From Lycorma delicatula (Eukaryota > Arthropoda > Insecta > Hemiptera > Fulgoridae), in contig NC_134455.1 of the NCBI RefSeq assembly GCF_047948215.1, forward strand, positions 292,293,647 through 292,357,646: DNA of 64,000 bases. The letters run 5' to 3'. The notes under the pieces are model-generated. The model searched no databases and was not told the origin of the DNA. It saw only the letters and a list, made by a program, of their open reading frames with translations. Positions within the stretch are counted from its first letter, which is position 1. Each line of letters starts with the position of its first letter. Position numbers and translations under genes: made by a program. Positions 36,225-47,826 of the stretch are shown piece after piece.

Positions 36225-36760
36225 GTGGAAGAATTATCAAGACCCCTCAGATGCCAACCGGAAATTCTTCCGTTAGAATATGTACAGAGGATTTCAAAGG
36301 AACTGAAGTTTAAAATGTTAGAGGGCAAATTACTTCCAAAATTACTTCATAAGCTTCGCAAAGTTGGTTTTGACAGAAAGGTGAAATTTTTGAGACAATT
36401 TTCGCAGATTATATTTTTGAAATTCATTGTGAATGCTCATCACTATAGTCCAGTATTTTTAACTGGGATAGTGACGAAGTGATAGGGTTTGACGAAGTAT
36501 ATTTCAAATTAAATGGTCTAGTTCAACTTACATAGTTATGTTTATCGATCTTATGGTAATCCCTCACGAAATTACAGAAAAGGACTTATTACATCTGGAA
36601 TTAAAATTCGATTTAATACCAGAAAAAAACTGTTAGGATTTATTTCTTTGATGGAAGTATAATAACAGGCAATTCATATTTTAAGAAATTAAGAGGAAGG
36701 CTTTTTCCAAGCTATTGAACAGCCTTTTATTTGATATCGAACGTTCCAATGTATGACAAT
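36225..36760 (+). pseudogene. Degenerate DDE_3-type transposase (Tc1/mariner superfamily)
   Basis: The open part (36225-36482) encodes LRCQPEILPLEYVQRISKEL and later FLRQFSQIIF. After the stop the strand continues in mixed frames as DEVYFKLNGLVQ (36491-36526), IPHEITEKDLLHLELKFDL (about 36559-36615) and FFDGSIITGNSYFKKLRGR (from about 36642). This order matches transposases that read (S)DE-x-x-F-x-LNG, then NPHEIxEKxLH, then FFxGxxxGxxYL. Later motifs, including the second and third acidic blocks, are not visible, so it is truncated. It is a different lineage from the 2849-3720 remnant. The assignment rests on motif order only. Confidence 0.5.
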
Positions 36761-37608
36761 AAGATGAGGCATCTCTTCATGTTAAATACTACAACAATCA
36801 AAATATTCTTGTATAGATAGATTACCAATTAAATGATTAGTATTAATGTGATTTGACCCCTTGCGATTTTCATAATAGTGAATTTTAAAAGATGTGATTA
36901 TTGTAATTGTAGTATTTCTACAATTAATGAACTTATATACCTTAAGCTGTTGATTGAAAGCTCAACTGATTTTCTTAATCGAAACAAAATTATATTGGAA
37001 GTATATGAATAAATCCATGGTTAATTTTTTGGTACGAATGTATTAAAAACATTTACTCTGATTTGTATAAAAACATAAAAGTATAAAAGTTTTCATCTCT
37101 TTTTTATTAACTTTTCCTATAAGAAATTGCGAGAACTGACTTTTAGACCGCTCGGTATTTTTAATTAAGAGTTTTACTTGATCTTATTTCAAGAAGTTAA
37201 TCTCCAAGCAAAAATCTGTTGAATAACTTTCTCGGTATTTTCCATTGATTTGTAAAAGAACCGCAATAAGCAAAAACTTACTGCTGAATAATTTGTTCTT
37301 GCAAACCGAAATCCTTTAAAAATCTTGGAATTTTGTGCAAAAAAAGTTTACTTCCTCTAGGTAACTTATTTTTAATTTCGCTGAAAAACCTCCTACAAGA
37401 CAGTACAAAAATTTTAGTTTATGAGGTTAGTTATGTGTACGAGGTCATACACGTTTCTGTACTCTGGTTGAACTCATTGACATTATGTAAAGCCATTGAC
37501 TCATATAAAGCCATTTGACATCAAAAGAATCATTTTATAAATCTATAAGTAACTTAAATAAAATTATAATACAGTAAAATATTAAATTATTTTAATATCA
37601 ACTGTACT
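36761..37608. other. AT-rich non-coding stretch
   Basis: A 61-residue frame at 37333-37518 is unrecognised. This stretch could hide eroded Penelope-like sequence, given the motif that follows, but I see none. Confidence 0.4.
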
Positions 37609-37670
37609 ATATATGACAAATGTCATATATACTTAAAAGCGCTTTCGTATCAATCATTACTTCATCGGGT
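37609..37670 (-). ncRNA. Isolated hammerhead-like motif with flanking palindrome
   Basis: On the minus strand: GATGA (37666-37662), one unpaired base, a short stem GTA/TAC with an 8-base loop, CGAAA (to 37643) and GCGC (37642-37639). This is the same spacing as in the Penelope-like arms at 28.03 and 30.26 kb. The leading CU of the core is CC here. A 16-bp palindromic word, tatgacaaatgtcata (about 37612-37627), follows. It is probably the leftover terminus of a second Penelope-like element whose coding part is gone. Confidence 0.4.
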
Positions 37671-39130
37671 GAGTTTATTTAAAAAATATTATAATTGACT
37701 TTTTATGTTCAGTTTTATCAGGTTATTGAAAAAAGAGATAGATATCCTAACACTTAAAAAATAAATAACCAAATTTAGTTTTATTTTATTTTTTTTTTAA
37801 ATTTCAGCTGATATAGTAGAGATCCCTTATGAAAGCCCTTATGCTATATCATGGTATTCTATAAGGCTTGTAATATGTCGTGATGTAAATTGATACTAAA
37901 ATAACCTTCTACTGCTAATTTATTACATGAACCTGACCCTATAAATTATTATCCATTATCAGTATATATAAGAAATTTATATTTGTCTATAATAAATATC
38001 AAAACAATTCACCGGTAGTTATTTTGCCGTAGTATGAATATTTCGAACTGTGAAAATTATCCCTTCAATAATTAGAAGAAAATACTAATTAACAGATTAA
38101 TGAAATGTTTCAGTACATAATGACCTGAAATGCTATATAGTAGTCTGAAAAATAATCATTAAAATCTATATTTCAAATGAAATTAACGATTTATGTAGGA
38201 AAAAAAGGAAATAATAAATAATCCTCGTAAAATCGTGCGGGAACAAATTATTTCATATAAAAGGAAACAAAACGCAATAACTAACTGATCAATCGAAAAT
38301 CCCTACAATCAATCATAATTTAGATTGTTCTATACGTCATTGGATTACGGAGCCCTGAAATTTATCGTTCAAGTTTATACTGCTGACAAATAAACGGAAT
38401 ATAAAGAAGCTTATGTTATCAAAAAATAATTGACTCCTTTGATTGTATAATTTTAAAATAATTTTTGAAATGTTTTGTTTTATTTTGAAAAAATTCTTTA
38501 AATTTGTATTTTAATCAATTTTGTTATGTAGGGTTTACAGAAGTTTTTAAATTATTATATACATCAGTACTCTGTAATTAATACGTTTTTTAACTTACGA
38601 TTTATTTAATTATTTTTTCTTCAGTAGATTTTTCTAATTTAAACATTTTATTTATAAAAGCAGTTTTTAAAAATGTAAAATATAAAATTAATTTTATGTA
38701 CATATATTGACATTGTTTTGTGGTATTAATTATATTGATATAATACTAGCATAAATATATTAATTATTCCATAATAAATATTTGTAGATATTCCCTGTAC
38801 TCATTGAATGCTATTTCTATTAGTATTGGTCTGTAATTCTTCCATTTAATTGGTGGTTCTTGAAAACGATGTTTAAATTTTTGCTCCAGTAAAATTATTT
38901 AGAAAAAAGTAGATGGTTTTTGAATAGAAAATCTCTGAAGTGAGATCGAATATTATTTATTTATTTTTTTTATAATAAATAATAATTAACCACTTGATTT
39001 ACCCATGGAAAAAACCTTCCTAAATTATCTACGTTACCCAAGTTTTTTCTGGATTACTTTTTTTGGTTAGGTGTATATATACACACATATGCATATACAT
39101 ATACATATATGCATATACTTAACAAAACAT
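37671..39130. other. AT-rich non-coding stretch
   Basis: No gene or RNA was recognised. A mixed ta/ca/tgcata simple repeat lies at about 39072-39120. Confidence 0.5.
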
Positions 39131-39589
39131 TTTCCAGAAAGTTTCAGATTCAGTTGGTGTGTTTAGTTTTTTTATTAAATTTATCAAATCTGTGTTTAAT
39201 TTAACAGACGTCATTTTCATCAATTCTCTCAAAATGAAATTCTCTACAAAGTTAACTGGAAATTTTTATTTGTTTATTGGTAAACTAACAAAGTAATTTT
39301 ATTCCAAACGTAAAAAAAATGTATTTTTCAACAAAAATTATTCGTGTTTTACCCCGTTTTTCTTAAAACCTAAATGAGATAGAGGTCTGATACCACTTTT
39401 ATTCAGTTTCTTAGATAAAACACTACGAAGAAGCCCCAAGGGAGCAGAAACCTCAGGGCTAAATGTTTCGCGAGCTGAAACTCACTAACAAACCGTTTTC
39501 TGACCTATATTTATATGAACTTTTTTTCTTATTTTTGGCTATAGAATCATCTCCCGAGAGATTTTCGCGCAATCTGGAATCACTCTGTG

Positions 39590-39590
<1 letters not shown>
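39131..39590 (+). repeat. Repeat family R5, copy 1
   Basis: Shares with 39890-40370 the succession 'gcagaaa...cagggc', 'gctgaaactcactaac', 'atatttatatgaa', a T-run with 'ttattttt', and an 'ctcccgagagatttt...atcatcgtgaatc'-type end. It is followed by a (TG)n-(TA)n microsatellite (39586-39622). No coding domain was found. Confidence 0.6.
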
Positions 39591-39620
<30 letters not shown>

Positions 39621-39889
39621 ATAATATTTATTCTTTTTTTTTTTAAATAAATAGTTAAATTTAATCTATAATTAAAATTTTTAACTATTTCTAACAGGAA
39701 ATTAGATTAATTTTATACAAATTTTAATTTAGGAATATCAACATATTTGGTTTTCCTATTTGATCCTTTCTGATCACCGAAAATTCAACGGAGTACTCAA
39801 ATTTTGGGAAGAAACATATTCTTTATACTTTTTGCGATACGATAGCGCTGTATTCTGATGTGTTTAATACAGAGTGATGTCTAGTTTAA

Positions 39890-40370
39890 ATCGACCACAT
39901 TTTGGATTTTGATACTTCAAAATTCTTACGTTTCTATTTAGTTTTTATGGGCTTTATTCATACAAGTTTACTCAATCAAATTTTCTGCTAGTTTTGTTTA
40001 AAATTGTTATGTGTTTTTCCCGATTTAACAAAATTATTTTACGCCAAACATAAAATAGCGTGTACATCGATTCCAATATTATTTATTATTCTTTATATCT
40101 CTCAAAAGCTACTGAAAATACAGTTCTGCGCCTATTTTTTTTTCTGGTCAGATTTCATATAAAATCACTAAGTTTTTCCCCTTAATTACAATCCCAAGAA
40201 TTACAGTCGTTTAATTTTAACGAAGGTGCAGAAATCAGGGCGAAATTTTTTACTAGCCGAAACTTACTAACGAAACTTTTCGATCTTATGTTTATATGAA
40301 TTTTCTTTTTTTTATTTTCACCAGATGAACGTATCCTGAAAATGTTTTGCTATCATCGTGAATCGATCTG
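39890..40370 (+). repeat. Repeat family R5, copy 2
   Basis: Direct-orientation relative of 39131-39590, diverged. Key shared words are 'gcagaaatcagggcgaaatt', 'ccgaaacttactaacgaaac' and 'tgtttatatgaattttc'. Confidence 0.6.
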
Positions 40371-43300
40371 CATGTTAAAAATAAAAAATAAACACAATAC
40401 GGATATATTTTTAGAGATTTCAACTTTATATGATACGTGCACTGTTTCCATATATGTATAATTTTGGTTTAGTTTTGAGGGATATTAACAGTAACGAATG
40501 GTAGTTTTACAATGGTTCAAAGTCTATTCAAGCACAACAGTGTCTTCGCAATGACGTGCCCTCCCAGTATCCGTGCCACGATAGTGATAATTTAGCCAAC
40601 AATTCCCACACATTGATAGTAACTATTTTATATATCAATCTAGTACGAATAAATCTTTCAACTCGTGTTGTTTCTGTATAATTCAGCATCACTAGTGATC
40701 AGTTTTTATCCATAACTAAATTGATGTTGCATAAATATGTATTTAAATCAAATTGAGCCTACGGTTACTTTTGATTTATACTGTTCGTATTCCGGTTCAC
40801 CCGGTTATTTTCGATTAGTTTTACAGTATTCTATGGAGATTATACGGATTAAATTATTTTTAAATTTCATACCCGAGCTATAAAAAAGTTTTCAAAATTA
40901 ATAATTTAATTTTCGTTCTAAAATATTTTAATATCAATGATATCTTTTCATATAGTTAAAGTTTAATGTTAAACGTTTAGTTTAACGTTAAAGTTTGATT
41001 TATCTGATACAGGTATTTGTGATAATATAAGTACCAGTAAATACTATTATTATGTATAAATTATGCTATACATAAGTTCTATACGTAAAGTTTCTGATTT
41101 GGTTCGACGATTTCCTTTGATCTTGTGTTCATTCGTCGATTGTATTCGCTTATGACGAAGGCTTACTCGTATCACTGAAATATTTTCTCGATCGCTTTCA
41201 AACTAATTTAGTAACCTATTTCCATTGTTCTCAGTTGATAATCAAAACAAGCTAAAGGTACACCCACTCAATGAACAACGTACGCGATTGCCTGCAGGTT
41301 CCAATTCATCAAAGCCAAATTAAATAAAGCTATTTCGGAATATCATAGCCTAACAATCAAATATCTTTATCTTTCTAACAAAAGTAGGATTTTTGTTCAT
41401 GATGTTTGTAACTCAAATATTTTTTTTATCGATCTATTATATCAGAGTACCTCGAAAATAACAAATAAGCTGATTACTTTTGATCGGCGTTGATTATAAT
41501 TGAACTTTATTTAATTGAACTTTAATTTAACTTTATTAACCGATAAGACTTTTTATTTATAACATTAAATGCAGGGTTAAATAAAATAAATACAGTGTTA
41601 TAAGTTAAATTAAATGTAATACAGTGTTGGAAATTAACAGTATCTATTTAATAACAGATGTTACATAATATCAGCTAAATATTTGTGTGAAAACCCTAAT
41701 TGTTATAAACTTTGTCCTTACAAGTCTTTAATAATCTAAGATCGTAGTGCAACTTAATGACCTACACTAAATGACCCTGGTAAAAATTTTTCCTTTACAA
41801 ATGATGATGCGTAAAAGAAAGGTAGTTGAAAATATTTAATTGAAATACAACCTTACTGATTGAAGGCAGAGCACATAATGTATTGTTCTCTATAGATTGA
41901 CGTGCATCTGCTTTACATTACAATTACAGGCTTTCTTAAATCTAGTGGCACAAGTCAAAAGTTGCTTTCACTGAGAGTAGATGCACGGCCAGTTATTTGA
42001 AAAAAATCAATTTTTATTGAATATCACCTCCATTTCATTGTGTTTGACATTCTGATATGTAACAATAGATTTGGCTAAATGAAGAAGACAAGAAAACCAC
42101 TTCATTCCGCACTTTCCCTTGTAAATAGAATATAGGTATAGTATCTCAGGTTTACTGAGCCTAACAGCTTAATATCGAGGGGAGGTAAACTTACTCAATT
42201 ATTCTTGAGAATGATGGCTATATTGCTCATGAAAGTGATTTGTATCTCATGTCGGCCATGAACAACATGACTACAGTCATTTACAATCATCTACGTATGA
42301 CATCAAATGTGAAATTGTAATCTAAAATTGTAAAACGTGATACAGTTTGCGTTAAAAAAAAAGTAATTCTAATAACAGTGCAAGATAAACATGTATTAAA
42401 CTGATATTTTTTTAAATAATTTTTGTTGTATCAGAAACTGAAGATAAACGTTTATTTATTTATTTAATATTTTTCTTTATTCATAATGAACTACTATTTT
42501 ATTACAGTAAAAGAGGAACATCAGTACGATAATTTATTTCTGATTAAAATTTTTAAAAGAAAATCTGATTTGTTTTTTTAGAATTGTTATACCTATAAAT
42601 GTTCAATATATAACTGTAATTTAAATGGAAATTATATTTTGTAATTTAGGGTTTGTTAGATGAAGTTCGGGTTAATTCTAAGAGAAATTAAAATAACTTC
42701 AATCATTTCTCTTAATTTATTTGTGCACGTGCACATATATTGTCTATAATTTATGTAGGAATAGTTTTTTCAGTGAGATTACTTTTGTAGTTTAACTTGC
42801 TTTTGTGTACATCTGACTTAAATAAATGAGTGTAATATTTTCAAGGTAATATTTCTTTGTACAGGTGAGATTAGGTATTATGATGTTTTCCGTACTACTG
42901 AATCGGGTTTTTGTAATAGGGTCGTTGTTTTATTGTATCCATTGTTAGGAGTGTTAATTGATCTGCATTCTATGTAAAAAACAAAGTACTAGGAAAACAG
43001 GTTTTTACATCTTTGAAAGATTTCATTCCTAATTTTTGTTTTTTTTTTAGATATTTTGAAACTCTATTCGACAGTAAAAGATATTTTCTAATATAGCTTT
43101 CAAAAATAATTCATTAATTCTTGTAGCTCATGAGTTAAAGATAAAGTTACGTATTTTGTAATATTACGTTTTTATTTTTCTCTGTACTTTTCTAAGCAGT
43201 TTATCTGTCATAAAATTTATTTTATATCCATTAGGCTTAAGGTCTATGAATGAATAGGGTGATTCATAGTGTTGTGCAAGTTTACGATTTTTTAGTGTGA

Positions 43301-45499
43301 TCTAGTGGATTTAATCTAAAATAATAAATACGTTTCAAGATTATTCTTAGGATTTTCTTCTTTATCTATGGTAATATAAGTGCTATTGTTTGCTGTTTTT
43401 ATGATAATATACCATAATGTTGAGAACTCGATGGAGAAAATATTTTAAATAAGTAAACATCTTTTAATATATCGTAAACATAAAGATGTTTACAAACTCA
43501 ACATTGAAATCTTTTTCTGACGCTGCAAGGCACATAACAAATTGTAACAAAGAATAAGAAAAATAGTAATTAGATGTTTTTAATAATTTTAAGTTTGATT
43601 AAAATAAATTATAAAACTTATCCGCAGTTTCCAGTTTATTAATATAATACTGTAGTTTTTAATTTGGTTTTATGAGGTACAATTACATTCCTAAGTTTAA
43701 ATTAAATTTTATATAATAAAATATTAAGCAAAATCTTAACTATAACAATTTTGGAAATATATATTACTTTAGATTTAGGCTCATTTGAAAATTTTAAATA
43801 ATAAACTATATAGCCTACGAATCTTTTCGGGTAAAGAACAAAATGATCAGAAAATGTCGGTTTTTTATGAAATTGGGAAGTAACATCTCGGAAAACTATT
43901 ATTCATAAACCCAAGTAAACGAAATTTATAATCGAACTTCAAATATAATCTCATCATTCTTCTTTTTCCAAAGTGAGCAGAGTACAAATTTCAACCGTAT
44001 GAATCCCATTTTTCTCGATATTCAATATCTTCTTCAGTTTTTTTGAAGTATTTTTCCTTCCTAATTGTATAAGTATATTAATCCTTCTTTCCAAATTCTT
44101 TTCTTTCCTTCCACTTTTCCTTTAATGATTCTTCACTCAATATAATTTATACGTAACATATTTTCCATTCAGAATGTTTTCTTCTTCCGTATCATTTTCA
44201 TCAAATCCTATTTGTACCATATTCTTCTTTGTATGCCTTATTTCGCACTTTTTCCATCCGTTTTACTTTATTCGTTCTTTTCCTCAACCACATTTTAGAA
44301 CTATTCAAGTACTTGTCTTTCTTCATTTATAATGAAATACTCAAGAAATTTTACTGTTAGTAAAATTAATAAAACGAATAAAAACTGAAATGAAACCATT
44401 TAATTTATGAATAGTAACACGTTAGATATGTATCTTATTACGAATTGTGTTAAAGATAAATTTCGTATAAATTATTAAAAAATAAATAATAATAATAAAG
44501 TAAAAATAGATGTTCTTAGTTAAAATTATAATAAAATAATTATTAATTATAATTTATAATAATTTACAAATATTCATATTAAATAAATTATCTTATTTCA
44601 CTAATCGGATAACTAGTTAACGTAACGATACTTTCTACAAGAATACAATTTTAAATGACCGAGACAGTTAATTGTTGTAGTACATGTAATGGTTTCTCCT
44701 TTTTTTCTAATTTTGAGTCATAAAACCCTAGTTTATACAATTTGTTTTGATATAATTTAAAATTATTTTTAGTGAAATTTTTTTTTAAATGCTATTATTT
44801 TCAGTTTTTCTAACAAAAAAACTGCTTTCAGTTATTCTAAATAAAACAATAATATCTTTCATACTGTTTCAATCGTTATTATTATTATACAGTCTTACGC
44901 AATCTCATTATTACGCAGAATGATGCTTATGTATTTCAATGAAAGGAAGAATGATTACAAATAGCTAAAAGAAAAAAAAAACTTTGTAAAGCATGTAATT
45001 GTACGTCATTATATTACAAAGTTGACCTCATTGGGAATTGATTTTCATCTATTGTACAACTTTGAATAAAAGCGGTAATTGAACAATGTATATCGGTTGA
45101 ATATTTTATAATACGACTTGTTTATAAAGTGAATTATACCTCTTCCTTTTATTACAGGTTTATGTATCTTTTAAGTACATTCATTAAATAGAGATAATTT
45201 TCATGTACAGTTTATTTATTTTAGGCATGCCTAAAAACTGGAAAGTCTAATTTTTTTATATAACATGGATAATAAAAAAAAATTAAATATATATGATAGA
45301 TGTTAAACTAAATATGAATTTATGTCAGATATTAAAATATGAATTCGTTATATCTTATAAATTTATTAATTTAGTATAACAATTAATGATAACTTTTATC
45401 CATTTCAAATTCACTTATTCAGAGACAACGTGTTCTAAAAAGAGGGGTTTTTCAACATTTAATCTTATACTTTTTCGAATAAAAGAAATATAATATATA
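40371..45499. other. Long AT-rich gene-free stretch
   Basis: No frame above the reporting threshold and no repeat copy was recognised over 5 kb. A pyrimidine-biased interval (TTC/CTT-rich) lies at about 43955-44310. This is the largest quiet region in the window and could be intronic or intergenic. Confidence 0.55.
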
Positions 45500-45935
45500 C
45501 AGAGTGTCCCATACGATCCTATACCTTTTTTCGGACTTTTTTTTAACACAAGGGGCGACCGGTAGCCTCCTGAAAGATGTTATCTCGGCCGCACCCGTGT
45601 GTCGTGGCGTAGAAGCACCCACTGTCTTTGGACTCTTTTCTGTCCACCCATCAGGGTCCCTCCTGGTTCACCAGGGCATCCCGACATTCCATTCTAGATT
45701 TCCGAAATGCCCCTACCCAGAAGGGCTACCCTTCCCGGTCCTATCCTACTCAGGATCCAGGTATGCTCCCTACGCATACCCTCCAGTCAAGCGCGACCAC
45801 AACTCACACCTTGAGGGTCCTTAATGCGTCATCGGAGCGCCACGAGCCAGTCACTCTTGCGTGTGACCGAGCCCGGACGTCCTCAGCAAAAACGTTTCCA
45901 TGCCTAGGAAAAATTGAACTTTTTTTTTTTTTATG
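45500..45935 (-). mobile_element. GC-rich block ending in poly(T), possible retroposed insert
   Basis: Roughly 400 bp far richer in G+C than its surroundings, bounded on the right by a T-run (45918-45932), which is a poly(A) tail if read on the minus strand, and on the left by 'acagagtgtcccat'. Two overlapping frames (45504-45824 and 45628-45936, 106 and 102 residues) exist because stops are rare in GC-rich DNA; neither shows a recognisable domain. A truncated LINE 5' region or another retroposed sequence is the likeliest origin. I could not place a clear target duplication. Confidence 0.45.
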
Positions 45936-47149
45936 AAAAATATTTTTAATATTACAAACATAAATCCAGCTGTGCTTCAACAAGTTTTTCAGCAGTGGAG
46001 ATACGCACCGAAATATGTTTTCAAAACAGTGGTAATTATGCAGAGCATATTTATATAAATAAAACTGGTTTTAATTAAAAAAAAAAAAATTATTTTTGTA
46101 CTTATGTATGGAAACTTGTGAGACTATGTTTATATCAAACTAACGTAAACTTTATTATTAAGTAATAATTAAATATTAATTAATATTTAAATTTAATTAA
46201 TTTAAATATTAATTAATTATTAAATATATAGTTTAATTTTGTTAAATTAACTTTTATAATTGTACTACTATTATAACTATTAGAAAGAAAAAAAAACTAA
46301 TAATTCTTTAGTATATCTGTCGACAGACTTAGGTCTGACGGATGATAATGTATGTATGTTTAAATTTTAATAAATAAAAATAAATAAAAAAATTCATATA
46401 TTCTTTACATATTCAAAATATTTTCGTTTGCGATAATCAAGATTACTAATACAATTAAAAGTAATGCAAGGATTATTTTCAAATAGTAATTACTTCAATC
46501 AGTTTAATACAACATTACCAGAGTTCTGTAAAAAAAGTTAAAAAAAGATGGCCAAAAAGTACATACATATAAAACTGATACATTAGATATTATACTAGTA
46601 AAAACCATCGAAAAAAAATTTACTTTTTAAATTTAAATATCTTTTTCATTATAAAACGTTACGTTTTTACTCTTTTCCTTCTGAGAATGTTGCGCGCACC
46701 GTTCGCTATAAATATATTATCTCGTTTTAAAAATCAACAAAATAAACTTTCGTTAGAATCTAAATACTTAATAAAAATAAAACAGAATCCCATGTAAAAT
46801 TATCATTTCATGGAGATTATTAATTATTTTTAAGAAATATGATAATTAAATTGATATGCCGAGAAATGACAGATTATTGTACAGTTTCATGGAATACATA
46901 CTGATAAGGTTTCTTTATAAGTAAGTTAAATTAATTTAAGACATTTGAGTCTATAAATTTTTTATTTAAATATCTTCAAAATCCCTTCAGTGAAAGTAAG
47001 AGAAAGAGATTGATAGAGTGTATGTGTGTTTGTTCTTATAGTCACGACTAATTATTGATTTTATCGATCGAACAGAGTAATCGGATATAAGTCCATAAAT
47101 TAAAGACAGCTCTAAAAACGTTAATTCTGTTTTGTGCTTTTGTAGTTGG
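45936..47149. other. AT-rich non-coding stretch
   Basis: No gene or repeat copy was recognised. Confidence 0.5.
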
Positions 47150-47826
47150 CAACAGAACATAAATGTTAGGCCTTCCCAGCATCGTCAGTATTTTCGTTGC
47201 GGAGCTGTTTGTTATTAATAAGACCTTAAATATAATAATTAATCTAACATTTCAACAAGTACTTGTTTAGTCAGACTCCATGAGCGCCTTACAGGCGATT
47301 AGTGACGCCATTTCGCAAATGACTCGACGTAATACAACTGTAAGCTTCTTCTGGATCACTAGCCATATTGGAATTTCAAGCAATGAGCGCGCTGATAGTG
47401 AGGCAAAAGAGACTTGTTTCCGGCCTCCTTTCACCAGTCGCGTTGTTTCGAACGATCTTACCTGTTTTCTGAAGAGGGTGGTGGTTCATGATGAACGTCA
47501 AAGTGAATGGAATGCTAACATGAAGAATAAACTTCGCACAGTTAAGAAAACTGTGTCACCGTGGAGCTCCTCATGCAGAATAACCGTCGAGAGGAGGTTT
47601 TTATTAGCCGTTTCCGAATAGGGCACGGTAGGCTTACACGTGGATATCGGATGACTCAAACAGATGCTGCACCCGTTTGTACTCGCTGCGACTGCCTACT
47701 AACAGGGCACTACATCCTAGTGAATTGTATTTTTATGCGGCATTGTGACGCAAGTTTAAACTAGGGGCTAACATGCGAGATATCCTAGGGGATAATGAAA
47801 TGTTAGTATCTTTGACGGCTTCTTAG
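47150..47826 (+). pseudogene. LINE ORF2 C-terminus with RNase H domain, degenerate
   Basis: Near 47170, RLPSIVSIFVAELFVI matches the start of the RNase H module. An indel-rich gap follows, then SDSMSALQAISDAI (47274 onward) with the catalytic Asp preserved after an in-frame stop. Next come FFWITSHIGISSNERADSEA (the (W)xPxHxGIxGNExAD block, Asp kept, P and G altered). After a frameshift near 47575 come NRREEVFISRFRIGHGRLTR and APVCTRCDCLLTGHYILVNC, a Cys-rich knuckle. The last piece ends MLVSLTAS at TAG 47824-47826. RNase H in such LINEs (I, R1 and Jockey groups) degrades RNA in the RNA/DNA hybrid. It resembles the copy at the right end of the window but lies on the opposite strand. The RT part is absent. 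Confidence 0.8.

Noticed and set aside
45504..45936. Two overlapping ~100-residue ORFs as possible genes
   Set aside because: GC-rich DNA has few stops by chance. Neither frame shows a recognisable domain, start context or splice signal.
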